DNA of 15,347 bases from Chloroflexia bacterium (lineage in GTDB: Bacteria; Chloroflexota; Chloroflexia; Thermomicrobiales; JALYUS01): NCBI GenBank assembly GCA_025928215.1, contig JAICJW010000050.1, positions 1-15,347 on the forward strand, written 5' to 3'. Positions 6,631 to 13,500 of this stretch are shown one piece after another (within the stretch, counting starts at the first letter, position 1; every line of letters begins with the position of its first letter). Below the pieces are notes generated by a model. That model did no database searches and had not been told where the DNA came from. It saw only the letters and a list, made by a program, of their open reading frames with translations. Made by a program: the position numbers and the translations under genes.

Positions 6631-6996
6631 ATGCGGAAGATACGTCGTGGCGATGAGGTCATCGTCATTTCCGGAAAGAACAAAGGGCAGCGCGGCCGGG
6701 TGCGCGTCGCGATCCCCGATAAGGATCGCGTGATTATCGAGGGTGTGAACATCGTCAAGCGGCACCGGGCGAGTGGCCGGGCGCGGCAGGCGGGCATCAT
6801 CGAGATGGAAGCGCCGCTGCATGTCTCAAATGTGATGTACTGGTCGCCACGCGCGAACAAGGGCGTTCGTGTCCATGTGAAGCGGGACGACAACGGCAAG
6901 AACGTCCGGTATTACGTCCATGAAGAGAAGGACAAGGCCGGCAAGGTGACGAAGCGCGAAGAGATTCTGATCGAAGCCGTTGCGGTTGAGCGGTAG
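6631..6996 (+). CDS. rplX: 50S ribosomal protein L24
   Basis: L24 is an assembly-initiating 23S rRNA protein. The KOW motif is at about residues 5-32 (RRGDEVIVISGKNKGQRGRV), followed by VNIVKRHRA and IIEMEAPLHVSNVMYWSP. Many bacterial L24 proteins have a CPKCGK-type cysteine pair after the SNV motif; here that region reads YWSPRANKG and no cysteine remains, so a zinc site is unlikely. The length is 121 aa, a little over the usual 100-110, with a charged C-terminal segment. GGAGG (6621-6625) overlaps the rplN stop and gives a 5-nt spacer. Confidence 0.98.
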   Translation: MRKIRRGDEVIVISGKNKGQRGRVRVAIPDKDRVIIEGVNIVKRHRASGRARQAGIIEMEAPLHVSNVMYWSPRANKGVRVHVKRDDNGKNVRYYVHEEKDKAGKVTKREEILIEAVAVER

Positions 6997-7009
6997 GGGA
7001 GACTGAGTT

Positions 7010-7630
7010 ATGGCTGCTGAAGCACAAACCGAGAGCGCGGAGCCGCGTGCCGTTCCGCGCCTCCGCAAGCAATTTGATGAGGTCGCCGCGCCCGCACTCA
7101 CCGAGCAGTTCGGGTACACAAATCTCATGCAGGTGCCGAAGGTTCAGAAGATCGTCATTAACATCGGCATGGGCGAGGCAGTTGGCAATGCGAAGGCGCT
7201 CGATAATGCCGTCAATGATCTCCAGATTATCACCGGCCAAAAACCGGTGGTGACGCGGGCGAAGCGCTCAATCGCGCAGTTCAAGATTCGCCAGGGCATG
7301 CCGATTGGCGTGATGGTGACGCTGCGGGGCGCGCGCATGTATGAGTTCATTGACCGGCTCTTCAATATCGCGTTGCCGCGTGTCCGTGACTTCCGCGGCC
7401 TATCGCCGGATGCTTTCGACGGGCACGGGAACTACACGCTCGGCCTCAAGGAGCAACTGATCTTCCCGGAGATCGAGTACGACAAAATTGACCGCGTGCG
7501 CGGGATGGAAATCTCGTTTGTCACGTCGGCGCGCAACGATGCCGAAGGGCGCCGTCTGCTCGAAATGCTGGGGATGCCGTACTCCCGCCCGCAGGGGCAG
7601 GCCGGCGGCGTCCAGCGCATCGCGTCATAA
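7010..7630 (+). CDS. rplE: 50S ribosomal protein L5
   Basis: L5 binds 5S rRNA in the central protuberance and contacts P-site tRNA. After a 16-residue Ala/Glu-rich leader, the sequence enters the family core with LRKQFDEVAAPALTEQFGY, QVPKVQKIVINIGMGEA, TGQKPVVTRAKRSIAQFKIR and GLKEQLIFPEIEYDKIDRVR. The length is 206 aa against about 180; the surplus is the leader plus an 18-residue end after LLEMLGMPY. GGGGAGA follows the rplX stop and serves ATG 7010. In E. coli the S8 repressor binds the start of this cistron; I did not find a convincing mimic here. Confidence 0.98.
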   Translation: MAAEAQTESAEPRAVPRLRKQFDEVAAPALTEQFGYTNLMQVPKVQKIVINIGMGEAVGNAKALDNAVNDLQIITGQKPVVTRAKRSIAQFKIRQGMPIGVMVTLRGARMYEFIDRLFNIALPRVRDFRGLSPDAFDGHGNYTLGLKEQLIFPEIEYDKIDRVRGMEISFVTSARNDAEGRRLLEMLGMPYSRPQGQAGGVQRIAS

Positions 7631-7639
7631 GGAGCCCGA

Positions 7640-7825
7640 ATGGCGAAGAAGTCTCTCATCAACAAGGCGAACGCCACACCAAAGTATCGGGTGCGTGGCT
7701 ACAGCCGGTGCAAACTCTGCGGCCGCTCCCGCGCGTATATGCGGAAGTTCGGTATGTGCCGCATCTGTTTTCGCGAGATGGCGTCCAATGGCAAACTGCC
7801 GGGCGTCACGAAGTCATCGTGGTAG
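7640..7825 (+). CDS. rpsN: 30S ribosomal protein S14, zinc-binding (type Z)
   Basis: S14 is a late-assembling protein of the 30S head. The 61-aa product is the short form with an intact zinc knuckle: Cys24-x2-Cys27 and Cys40-x2-Cys43 (RCKLCGRSRAYMRKFGMCRI). It ends in the family terminus LPGVTKSSW. The cysteine-free long form (about 100 aa), which can replace it under zinc limitation, is not in this window. AAGGAG overlaps the rplE stop, 5 nt before ATG 7640. Short type Z S14 in this position is common in Gram-positive and deep-branching bacteria and unlike the enterobacterial gene. Confidence 0.99.
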   Translation: MAKKSLINKANATPKYRVRGYSRCKLCGRSRAYMRKFGMCRICFREMASNGKLPGVTKSSW

Positions 7826-7837
7826 GAGAGGGAACGC

Positions 7838-8236
7838 ATGAGCGTCAATGACCCAATCAGCGACATGCTGACCCGGATCCGCAATGCCGGCATGATGCGG
7901 CACGCGGAAGTGATGATGCCTTCAACAAAAGTCCTCGTGGAGATTGCCCGTATTCTCCGCGAAGAGGGCTTCATTGAGGGGTATCGCGTCACGGAGCAGA
8001 AGCCGCAGAATCAACTGACGATCCGACTGAAGTATGACGATTCGAAGAAGCACGTCATCCAGGAGATCAAGCGAATCTCCAAACCCGGCCTGCGCATCTA
8101 CCGGCAGCGGGGCGCGATTGAGCGCGTTCGTAACGGCCTCGGCGTCGCGATCGTCACGACGTCACAGGGTGTGATGACCGGGCGCGATGCGTACCGGCGC
8201 GGCGTTGGCGGCGAACTGCTCTGCACGGTTTCCTAG
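7838..8236 (+). CDS. rpsH: 30S ribosomal protein S8
   Basis: S8 organises the central domain of 16S rRNA and is the spc-operon autorepressor in E. coli. The 132-aa product begins VNDPISDMLTRIRNAGMM and contains VEIARILREEGFIEGYRV, RISKPGLRIY and the C-terminal rRNA-binding GLGVAIVTTSQGVMTGRDA. It ends GGELLCTVS. Length is normal and no tail is present. GGAGAGGG just after the rpsN stop serves ATG 7838, and the gene is 11 bp from rplF. Confidence 0.99.
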   Translation: MSVNDPISDMLTRIRNAGMMRHAEVMMPSTKVLVEIARILREEGFIEGYRVTEQKPQNQLTIRLKYDDSKKHVIQEIKRISKPGLRIYRQRGAIERVRNGLGVAIVTTSQGVMTGRDAYRRGVGGELLCTVS

Positions 8237-8247
8237 GAGGAGTTGCG

Positions 8248-8796
8248 ATGTCTCGCATCGGTATTCGACCGATTCCGATCCCGACCGGCGTGACGCTCGA
8301 CCACGAGAAGGGCGCGATTACGGTCAAAGGCCCGCGCGGTGAACTTTCCCGCACGATCCCGGCCTCGATGATCCTCGAACGCGAGGATGGCGTGTTGCAT
8401 GTGAAGCGGCCAAGCGAGGCGCGTATCCAGCGCGAGTTGCATGGCCTGACCCGCACGCTCGTCGCCAACATGGTTGAGGGTGTGACGACCGGTTTCCGCA
8501 AGGAGCTGGAGATCAACGGCGTCGGCTATCGTGCCGCGATGGATGGTAAGGACCTCGTCCTGACGGTCGGGTTCTCCCATCCGGTGCGGTTTAGCCCCCC
8601 GGAGGGGATTACCTTTGTCGTGGATACGCCGTTGCGCGTCGCCGTGACCGGCAACAACAAGGAAGATGTCGGCGAGTGGGCGGCCCGCATCCGCAAGGTT
8701 CGCCCGCGCGAGCCGTATAAGGATAAGGGCATCAAATACCTCGGCGAGTGGACGCGTCGCAAGGCCGGCAAGACCGGCAAGGCGGCCAAGAAGTAA
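8248..8796 (+). CDS. rplF: 50S ribosomal protein L6
   Basis: L6 supports the sarcin-ricin loop region where elongation factors bind. It has the tandem L6 fold: SRIGIRPIPIPTGVTLDHEK and TVKGPRGELSRTIP in the first half, and LVLTVGFSHPV, GNNKEDVGEWAARIRKVRP and EPYKDKGIKYLGE in the second. The C-terminus is Lys/Ala/Gly-rich and basic, as is usual. The length is 182 aa, normal. AGGAGGAG overlapping the rpsH stop precedes ATG 8248. A 121-nt spacer with its own hairpin repeat separates it from rplR. Confidence 0.99.
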   Translation: MSRIGIRPIPIPTGVTLDHEKGAITVKGPRGELSRTIPASMILEREDGVLHVKRPSEARIQRELHGLTRTLVANMVEGVTTGFRKELEINGVGYRAAMDGKDLVLTVGFSHPVRFSPPEGITFVVDTPLRVAVTGNNKEDVGEWAARIRKVRPREPYKDKGIKYLGEWTRRKAGKTGKAAKK

Positions 8797-8798
8797 GA

Positions 8799-8865
8799 AG
8801 GACTAAGGACTTAGTGCTTAGGACTAAGCGGGAATCGTCGCACTTAGTCCTAAGTCCGTAGTCCT
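8799..8865. repeat. Variant heptamer inverted repeat in the L6-L18 spacer
   Basis: This has the same architecture as the other spacer repeats but a different unit. The left arm has four units: AGGACTA, AGGACTT, AGTGCTT, AGGACTA (8799-8826). The right arm has three: TAGTCCT, AAGTCCG, TAGTCCT (8845-8865). With one whole 7-nt unit of the left arm bulged out, the rest pairs as a stem of about 22 bp with one mismatch, around a 14-nt loop (8829-8842). It begins 2 nt after the rplF stop. A separate small hairpin (GCCCG 8878-8882 with CGGGC 8889-8893) lies between it and the rplR ribosome site. Confidence 0.88.
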
Positions 8866-8917
8866 CAACCTGCACCGGCCCGCGATGTCGGGCGCGGAAT
8901 GAAGGAGGGGCAAATCT

Positions 8918-9301
8918 ATGCCCATGCAACGACTGAAAGTACGCAAGGCGCTAACGCTGCGCCAGAAACGGCACAAGCGCGTACGCGCGAAAGTCTCCGG
9001 CACGCCGCTGCGGCCACGATTGAACGTCTTCCGGTCCAGCCAGCACATATACGCGCAGATCATTGACGACGAGCGCGGTCATACACTCGTTGCGGCAGGT
9101 TCAGCGGAACCGGCGGTGCGGCAGCAGGCGAGTGACAGCGTGACGAAGACCGACAAGGCGAAAATCGTCGGCAATCTGGTCGCGCAGCGCGCGAGGGCGG
9201 CCGGGATTACGCAGGTCGTCTTCGACCGCGGCGGCTTCCTGTATCATGGCCGTGTCCAGGCGCTTGCGGATGCCGCCCGCGAGGGCGGACTTGACTTCTA
9301 G
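8918..9301 (+). CDS. rplR: 50S ribosomal protein L18
   Basis: L18 binds 5S rRNA with L5 in the central protuberance. The basic N-terminus (about residues 1-33) leads into LRPRLNVFRSSQHIYAQIID, then TKTDKAKIVGNLVAQRARA and the end VVFDRGGFLYHGRVQALADA with REGGLDF, all family hallmarks. It is 127 aa, normal length. The ribosome site AAGGAGGGG (8902-8910) is 7 nt from ATG 8918; a second in-frame ATG two codons later is possible but less well spaced. The gene is flanked on both sides by heptamer hairpins. Confidence 0.98.
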   Translation: MPMQRLKVRKALTLRQKRHKRVRAKVSGTPLRPRLNVFRSSQHIYAQIIDDERGHTLVAAGSAEPAVRQQASDSVTKTDKAKIVGNLVAQRARAAGITQVVFDRGGFLYHGRVQALADAAREGGLDF

Positions 9302-9305
9302 AGAG

Positions 9306-9351
9306 GTAGTCAGAACGAGACCAGACACTCTGACTACTGACTACTGACTAC
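9306..9351. repeat. Asymmetric heptamer inverted repeat in the L18-S5 spacer
   Basis: The left arm is one unit GTAGTCA (9306-9312). The right arm is three perfect tandem units TGACTAC (9331-9351). The left unit can pair perfectly with any of the three right units. The loop to the first is 18 nt. The copy looks shortened on the left relative to its relatives at 5830-5918 and 14193-14289. The right arm runs straight into the ribosome site of rpsE, and the junction segment 9343-9375 recurs in front of rpsK (14281-14313) with a single difference. Confidence 0.85.
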
Positions 9352-9370
9352 TAAAGGAGCGGAGCGACGA

Positions 9371-9928
9371 ATGGCACGGATTGATCCGGCAACATTGGGA
9401 GACCTTGAAGAGCGCGTCGTGCAGATTAACCGCGTCGCGAAGGTGCAGCGGGGCGGGCGGCGCTTCAATTTCTCCTCGGTCGTCGTCGTCGGCGACGGCA
9501 AGGGCCACGTCGGCGCGGGGATGGGCAAGGCCGGTGAAGTTCCGGAGTCCATTCGCAAGGGCGTCGAGGATGCGAAGAAGCGCATCATTAAGGTAAATCT
9601 CGAGGGGACGACGATCCCGCACGAGATTCAGGTGACGTATGGCGCGTCCCGCGTCCTGCTCCGCCCCGCTCGCCCTGGCACCGGGGTTATCGCCGGTGGT
9701 GGCGTGCGTGCCGTCATGGAAGCGGCGGGCATCCATGACATCCTCACGAAGACGATTGGCAGCACGAACCCGGTCAACGTTGTTCGCGCCGCCCTCAAGG
9801 CGTTGGAAGAGCTGGAGTCGGTCGAGAGTGTCGCACAGCGGCGCGGCAAGCCGGTTTCGTATTTCGGCCGCCGCCGCAACAAGGAACTGGCTGACGAAGC
9901 GGCGAACCACGCCGCCGCGACGGCATAG
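9371..9928 (+). CDS. rpsE: 30S ribosomal protein S5
   Basis: S5 shapes the mRNA entry channel and affects decoding accuracy. The N-terminal double-stranded-RNA-binding-like domain contains EERVVQINRVAKVQRGGRRF and SSVVVVGDGKGHVGAGMGKA, and the C-terminal domain contains RPARPGTGVIAGGGVRAVME, AGIHDILTKTIGSTNPVNVV and RRGKPVSYFGRRR. It is 185 aa, slightly longer than the usual 165-175 because of short ends. Two GGAG motifs precede ATG 9371 (9356-9359 and 9361-9364); the second has a 6-nt spacer. Its leader is almost identical to that of rpsK. Confidence 0.98.
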   Translation: MARIDPATLGDLEERVVQINRVAKVQRGGRRFNFSSVVVVGDGKGHVGAGMGKAGEVPESIRKGVEDAKKRIIKVNLEGTTIPHEIQVTYGASRVLLRPARPGTGVIAGGGVRAVMEAAGIHDILTKTIGSTNPVNVVRAALKALEELESVESVAQRRGKPVSYFGRRRNKELADEAANHAAATA

Positions 9929-9939
9929 GAGCGTCAAGC

Positions 9940-10152
9940 ATGGCAGAGAACGCAGGGCCGGTGATGCGCGTCACATATGTGAAGAGTTCCATCGGCTACG
10001 CACACGATCAGAAAGCGACGGTTCGCGCCCTCGGACTCCGGCGACTGCACCAGACGGTCGAATTGCCGGACACACCCTCGGTGCGGGGCATGTGTTTCAA
10101 AGTGCGCCATCTCGTGACCGTCGAGGACACCGGCGCGGCGCCGAAGGAGTAA
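9940..10152 (+). CDS. rpmD: 50S ribosomal protein L30
   Basis: L30 is a small peripheral 50S protein, absent from some bacterial lineages. The 70-aa product has the family pattern RVTYVKSSIGYAHDQKATVR, LGLRRLHQTVELPDTPSVRG and FKVRHLVTVED. A few extra residues are present at both ends (MAENAGPVM and TGAAPKE). AGGAG (9927-9931) overlaps the rpsE stop and stands 8 nt before ATG 9940. The next gene starts 7 bp after the stop, and its ribosome site AAGGAG is within the last codons. Confidence 0.98.
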   Translation: MAENAGPVMRVTYVKSSIGYAHDQKATVRALGLRRLHQTVELPDTPSVRGMCFKVRHLVTVEDTGAAPKE

Positions 10153-10159
10153 CTTCATC

Positions 10160-10672
10160 ATGCAGCAGCAGGACCTCAAGCCGAATCCCGGCTCACACAA
10201 AGCGCGCAAGCGCGTCGGGCGCGGTATCTCGGCGGGCCAGGGCAAGACTGCCGGTCGCGGCACGAAGGGCCAGGGCGCGCGCTCCGGGCCGAACGTCCGC
10301 CGGGGCTTTGAAGGCGGCCAGAACCCGATCTACATGCGGATGCCGTACAAGCGCGGGTTCACCAATATTTTCAAGCAGCCGTTCGCCGTCGTGAATGTTG
10401 CGCGCCTTGAAGAACTCTTCGAAGCGGGCGATGAAATTACGCCTGAATCGCTCGTCGCGCGCCGCGTGGTGACAGACAAGGTGCTGCGCCCGGCGGTTGT
10501 CCCCTTCAAGGGGTGGCAGGTGAAGGTGCTTGGCGATGGCGAGATCACGAAGGCACTTACGGTCCGCGTGCATCGTGTGACAGCCTCCGCACGCGAGAAG
10601 ATCGTCGCCGCTGGCGGAACGGTCGAAGAGACGGCAACGGACCGAACCGAGGCGGCGGAAGAGACCGCGTAG
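10160..10672 (+). CDS. rplO: 50S ribosomal protein L15
   Basis: L15 is a late-assembly protein that contacts many 23S rRNA domains. The Gly/Arg-rich N-terminal region RKRVGRGISAGQGKTAGRGT with KGQGARSG (about 17-43) and MRMPYKRGFTNIFKQPFAVV are typical, followed by LEELFEAGDEITPESL and a C-terminal domain ending at AREKIVAAGGTVE. The last 15 or so residues are an acidic Glu/Thr/Ala run, similar in style to the tails on L4, L22 and L16. It is 170 aa against about 145-150. AAGGAG 10144-10149 lies 10 nt upstream. The cluster is interrupted after this gene. Confidence 0.98.
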   Translation: MQQQDLKPNPGSHKARKRVGRGISAGQGKTAGRGTKGQGARSGPNVRRGFEGGQNPIYMRMPYKRGFTNIFKQPFAVVNVARLEELFEAGDEITPESLVARRVVTDKVLRPAVVPFKGWQVKVLGDGEITKALTVRVHRVTASAREKIVAAGGTVEETATDRTEAAEETA

Positions 10673-10682
10673 TAACGACCCG

Positions 10683-10705
10683 GGGAGCAGGCTTTGGCCT
10701 GTCCC
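10683..10705 (+). other. Stem-loop after rplO, without a U-tract
   Basis: GGG at 10683-10685 pairs with CCC at 10703-10705, and CAGGC (10688-10692) pairs with GCCTG (10697-10701) around loop TTTG; one A is bulged and one G-T wobble occurs. It begins 10 nt after the rplO stop. No run of T follows, so intrinsic termination is not supported; an RNA-processing or 3'-end-protecting hairpin is an alternative. It marks the boundary between the ribosomal genes and the secY block. Confidence 0.5.
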
Positions 10706-10722
10706 ACCGAGAAGAATTTCGC

Positions 10723-10749
10723 TTGGCACGCTCTGGATTTTCGTATAAT
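10723..10749 (+). promoter_or_regulatory. Probable sigma70-type promoter for secY-adk-map-infA-rpsM-rpsK-rpoA
   Basis: TTGGCA (10723-10728) and a perfect TATAAT (10744-10749) are separated by 15 bp, a little short of the optimum of 17. Within this GC-rich window this AT-rich patch stands out. Transcription would be expected to begin near 10756-10758, just before the hairpin at 10760-10785, leaving a leader of about 45 nt to the secY ATG. It lies in the 129-bp rplO-secY spacer, the longest in the window. Confidence 0.6.
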
Positions 10750-10759
10750 CGCACATATC

Positions 10760-10785
10760 CCGCTACCAATTCTCTGAGGTAGCGG
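10760..10785 (+). promoter_or_regulatory. Leader hairpin upstream of secY
   Basis: CCGCTACC (10760-10767) and GGTAGCGG (10778-10785) form a perfect 8-bp stem with a 10-nt loop. It sits at the predicted 5' end of the transcript from the promoter at 10723-10749. Its last two G residues are also the first bases of the ribosome site GGAGGGG (10784-10790). It could protect the RNA 5' end or tune secY translation; both are inference. Confidence 0.55.
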
Positions 10786-10801
10786 AGGGGACGACAGAAC
10801 G

Positions 10802-12103
10802 ATGTTGCAGGCCGTCTTCAATGCATTTCGCATCCCCGATCTGCGCAAGAAGATCCTTTTCACGATTGGCATGCTGCTGATCTTCCGGATTATCGCGCAT
10901 ATTCCGTTGCCGAACGTGGATCATGCGGCGCTTGACCGGCTCTTCCGCAATAATGCCTTCCTCGGCACGCTCAACCTTTTCTCCGGGAGCGCACTCAGGA
11001 CCTTTTCAATCGCGATGATGGGTGTCTATCCGTACATTACCGCCTCAATCATCGTCCAACTCCTGACGCCGATCATCCCAAAGTTGGATGAATGGTCGAA
11101 GGAAGGCGAGTCGGGCCGCGCACGCGTCAATCGGGTCACACATATCCTGACCGTGCCGATTGGCTACTTGCAGGCATACGGCCAGATCCGCCTCGCGGTC
11201 GCCAATCAGGTGATCCCGGCGGATCAGTTCGGTATTCTGAATATTCACACTTTCCTGCCCAGTTTCACGCTGCTGACCTCGACGGTCGCGGCGACGCTGG
11301 TGCTGGTCTGGATCGGTGAGTTAATCACGGAGAATGGCGTCGGTAACGGCGTCAGTATCATCATTTTTGGCGGGATCGTGGCAGGATTGCCGGGGGGATT
11401 CGCGAACCTCGTCACGGGCGGTTCGTCCTTCAATCTCGTCTCGATCATTCTCTTCGCGGGGATCGGGTTGCTGACGATTGTCGGCATCGTCCTCATCAAC
11501 GAAGGCGTGCGGAAAATCCCGGTGCAATACGCGCGGCGCGTGCGCGGTCAGAAGCAGTATGGCGGGCAGGCGACGACGATCCCGCTGCGCGTCAACTCGG
11601 CCGGTATGATCCCGCTCATCTTCGCGGTGAGCATCATGATCCTGCCGAGCACAATTGCGAACTTCCTCGGATCATCGGATCGGGGATGGCTTCGGGATGG
11701 CTCGCGGCAAGCGGCCTTGCTCTTCGATCCGAATAACTATCCGTACCAGATCGGCTACTTCCTGCTGGTCGTTGGGTTCACGTTCTTCTATACGATTGTC
11801 GTCTTCAATCAGCAGAATATCCCGGAGAACTTACAGAAGAATGGCGGCTTTGTGCCGGGCATCCGCCCTGGCCGCCCGACGTCGGAGTATCTGACGCGCG
11901 TGCTGAATCGGATCACGCTGGCGGGCGCGGTCTTCCTCGGCATCGTGGCGATCCTGCCCTTCATCGCCCGATTGCTCACCGGGATCACGCAGTTGGGATT
12001 GGGCAGCACGGCGCTTTTGATCGTCGTCGGTGTCGCGATTGACACGATGCGGCAACTCGAAGCGCAATTGCTGATGCGCAACTATGAGGGCTTTATCCGG
12101 TGA
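10802..12103 (+). CDS. secY: Protein translocase channel subunit SecY
   Basis: SecY is the membrane pore of the Sec translocon, working with SecE, SecG and SecA or the ribosome. The 433-aa product shows about ten hydrophobic segments, the first at residues 18-36 and others near 70-91, 113-130, 150-172, 183-203, 210-232, 266-290, 316-335, 371-391 and 398-415. Family signatures are NLFSGSALRTFSIAMMGVYP (plug region), ITENGVGNGVSIIIF, RKIPVQYARR, LRVNSAGMIPLIFA, GGFVPGIRPGRPTSEYL and the C-terminal LLMRNYEGFIR. Arg357 in RPGRPT matches the conserved cytoplasmic-loop arginine important for SecA. ATG 10802 is 11 nt after GGAGGGG, a slightly long spacing. The stop overlaps the adk start. Confidence 0.99.
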   Translation: MLQAVFNAFRIPDLRKKILFTIGMLLIFRIIAHIPLPNVDHAALDRLFRNNAFLGTLNLFSGSALRTFSIAMMGVYPYITASIIVQLLTPIIPKLDEWSKEGESGRARVNRVTHILTVPIGYLQAYGQIRLAVANQVIPADQFGILNIHTFLPSFTLLTSTVAATLVLVWIGELITENGVGNGVSIIIFGGIVAGLPGGFANLVTGGSSFNLVSIILFAGIGLLTIVGIVLINEGVRKIPVQYARRVRGQKQYGGQATTIPLRVNSAGMIPLIFAVSIMILPSTIANFLGSSDRGWLRDGSRQAALLFDPNNYPYQIGYFLLVVGFTFFYTIVVFNQQNIPENLQKNGGFVPGIRPGRPTSEYLTRVLNRITLAGAVFLGIVAILPFIARLLTGITQLGLGSTALLIVVGVAIDTMRQLEAQLLMRNYEGFIR

Positions 12104-12711
12104 GCGGCGCGACTGCGAGCAAAAATACGAATGTCCTCTTCTTCGGCCCACAAGGCGTCGGAAAGGGGACGCAGGCAGAGATCGTCGCGCCGCGCTTGCG
12201 GCTGGCGCACGTCTCCACCGGCGATCTCTTTCGCCAAAATATGGCGGAGAAAACGCCGCTCGGCGAGCAGATTCGCCCGCTGTACGATACGGGTGGCCTG
12301 ATCCCGGACGACTTGACGATTGCGATGCTCAGCGAACATCTCGTGCATCTGCATGAGACGAAGCCGGAGTTGCGCGGCATCATCTTTGACGGGTTCCCGC
12401 GCACCGTGGCGCAAGTCGAGTCGCTGGACACGTTTCTCGCATCACGCGGTGAACGCGTGGACGCGGTTGTCTATATTGACGCGCCCCGCTCGGTGCTGGT
12501 CGAGCGCATTCTCAGTCGCGGGCGGGCGGATGACACCGGCGAAGCCGCCGAGGAACGGTTGCGGTTATACGAAGAAAAGACCCAGCCATTGCTGGCGCTC
12601 TTCGAGCAACGCGGCATCGTGCATCGCATCAATGGCAATCAGCCAATCGAGGCCGTAACGGCGGAGACTATCGCCGCACTTGCCCCGATCTTTGAGGGGA
12701 GTGTGGCGTAA
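12100..12711 (+). CDS. adk: Adenylate kinase, short-LID form, GTG start
   Basis: Adenylate kinase interconverts ATP plus AMP and two ADP in the cytoplasm. Visible motifs are the P-loop GPQGVGKGTQ (16-25), the AMP-site segments STGDLFRQNM (39-48) and DGFPRT (97-102), and SRGRADDTGEAAEERLRLYE (139-158). The LID goes directly from GRADDT into the last helices, so this is the short-LID type (203 aa, against about 215 for long-LID enzymes) without a zinc-binding Cys4 motif. A short extension (MSGATASKNT) precedes the first strand. The start is GTG 12100 in a GTGA overlap with the secY stop; GAGGG (12086-12090) is 9 nt upstream. Confidence 0.98.
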   Translation: MSGATASKNTNVLFFGPQGVGKGTQAEIVAPRLRLAHVSTGDLFRQNMAEKTPLGEQIRPLYDTGGLIPDDLTIAMLSEHLVHLHETKPELRGIIFDGFPRTVAQVESLDTFLASRGERVDAVVYIDAPRSVLVERILSRGRADDTGEAAEERLRLYEEKTQPLLALFEQRGIVHRINGNQPIEAVTAETIAALAPIFEGSVA

Positions 12712-12712
12712 C

Positions 12713-13474
12713 ATGGCGCGCGGCGGGACAATGACCCTGAAATCACCGCAGGAAATAGCGAAGATGCGGGTCGCGGGGCGCGTCGTCGCGCAGGCGCTCG
12801 AAGCGATGCGTGCCTATGTCCATCCCGGCGTGACAACAGCGCAGGTGGACGCGGTCGGCGAAGCGGTGATCCGCAAAGCGGGTGCGATGCCGTCATTCAA
12901 GGGGCTGTATGGCTTCCCGGCGAGCGTCTGCGTCGCGGTGAACGATGAGGTCGTGCATGGTATCCCCGGCAAGCGCACGCTTCGTAGTGGGGACATCATC
13001 AAAGTGGACACCGGCGCATTCCTCGATGGCTGGCATGGCGATGCGACGATCACCGTCCCGGTGGGCGAGATAGACGAGGAGTCGCGACGGCTCGTTGATA
13101 CGACATATGACGCGCTTCTCGCGGGGATCGAGCAGTGCCGTTCCGGCAAACGGATCGGCGACATCGGGCACGCGATCCAGGAATATGCCGAATCGCGCGG
13201 ATATGGTGTCGTCCGGCAGTATGTCGGCCATGCGATTGGGCGGCGCATCCATGAGGAGCCGCAGGTGCCGAACTATGGCAACCCCGGCACCGGCACGCTC
13301 CTGCGTAAGGGGATGGTGCTGACCATCGAGCCGATGCTGACGATCGGCAGTTACGAGACGCATACGCTCCCGGATAACTGGACAGTCGTCACCAACGATG
13401 GGAAGCGAGCGGCGCAGTTCGAGCACACGGTTGCGATCACCGATGGCGACCCGGAAATTCTCACGCTGCTCTAG
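12713..13474 (+). CDS. map: Methionine aminopeptidase type I
   Basis: Map removes the initiator methionine from nascent proteins after deformylation. With the start at ATG 12713 the protein is 253 aa, and the five metal ligands are all present: Asp99 and Asp110 (VDTGAFLDGWHGD), His173 (GHAIG), Glu206 (TIEPML) and Glu237 (QFEHTV). The catalytic histidines are His82 (EVVHGIP) and His180 (RRIHEEP). The N-terminal SPQEIAKMRVAGRVV is typical, and there is no Cys-rich zinc extension. The start is uncertain: GAGGGGAG (12694-12701) is 11 nt from ATG 12713, while ATG 12731 (MTLKSPQEI) would match the family length well but has a poorer ribosome site. The adk stop is 1 nt upstream. Confidence 0.97.
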   Translation: MARGGTMTLKSPQEIAKMRVAGRVVAQALEAMRAYVHPGVTTAQVDAVGEAVIRKAGAMPSFKGLYGFPASVCVAVNDEVVHGIPGKRTLRSGDIIKVDTGAFLDGWHGDATITVPVGEIDEESRRLVDTTYDALLAGIEQCRSGKRIGDIGHAIQEYAESRGYGVVRQYVGHAIGRRIHEEPQVPNYGNPGTGTLLRKGMVLTIEPMLTIGSYETHTLPDNWTVVTNDGKRAAQFEHTVAITDGDPEILTLL

Positions 13475-13491
13475 CGTGGCGCGGCGGTGCG

Positions 13492-13500
13492 TGGTATGAT
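13492..13500 (+). promoter_or_regulatory. Possible extended -10 promoter upstream of infA
   Basis: TGGTATGAT fits an extended -10 (TGn followed by TATGAT, 13495-13500). No convincing -35 is seen 16-18 bp upstream, but extended -10 promoters may lack one. It lies 18 bp after the map stop in a 104-bp spacer. Transcription would begin near 13506. A second promoter here would allow infA and the alpha cluster to be made separately from secY. The evidence is one motif only. Confidence 0.35.

Noticed and set aside
7000..7060. An S8-binding mRNA mimic at the start of rplE, as in E. coli
   Set aside because: I looked for a helix-21-like internal loop around the rplE start and found nothing convincing by eye. 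A covariance search would be needed.
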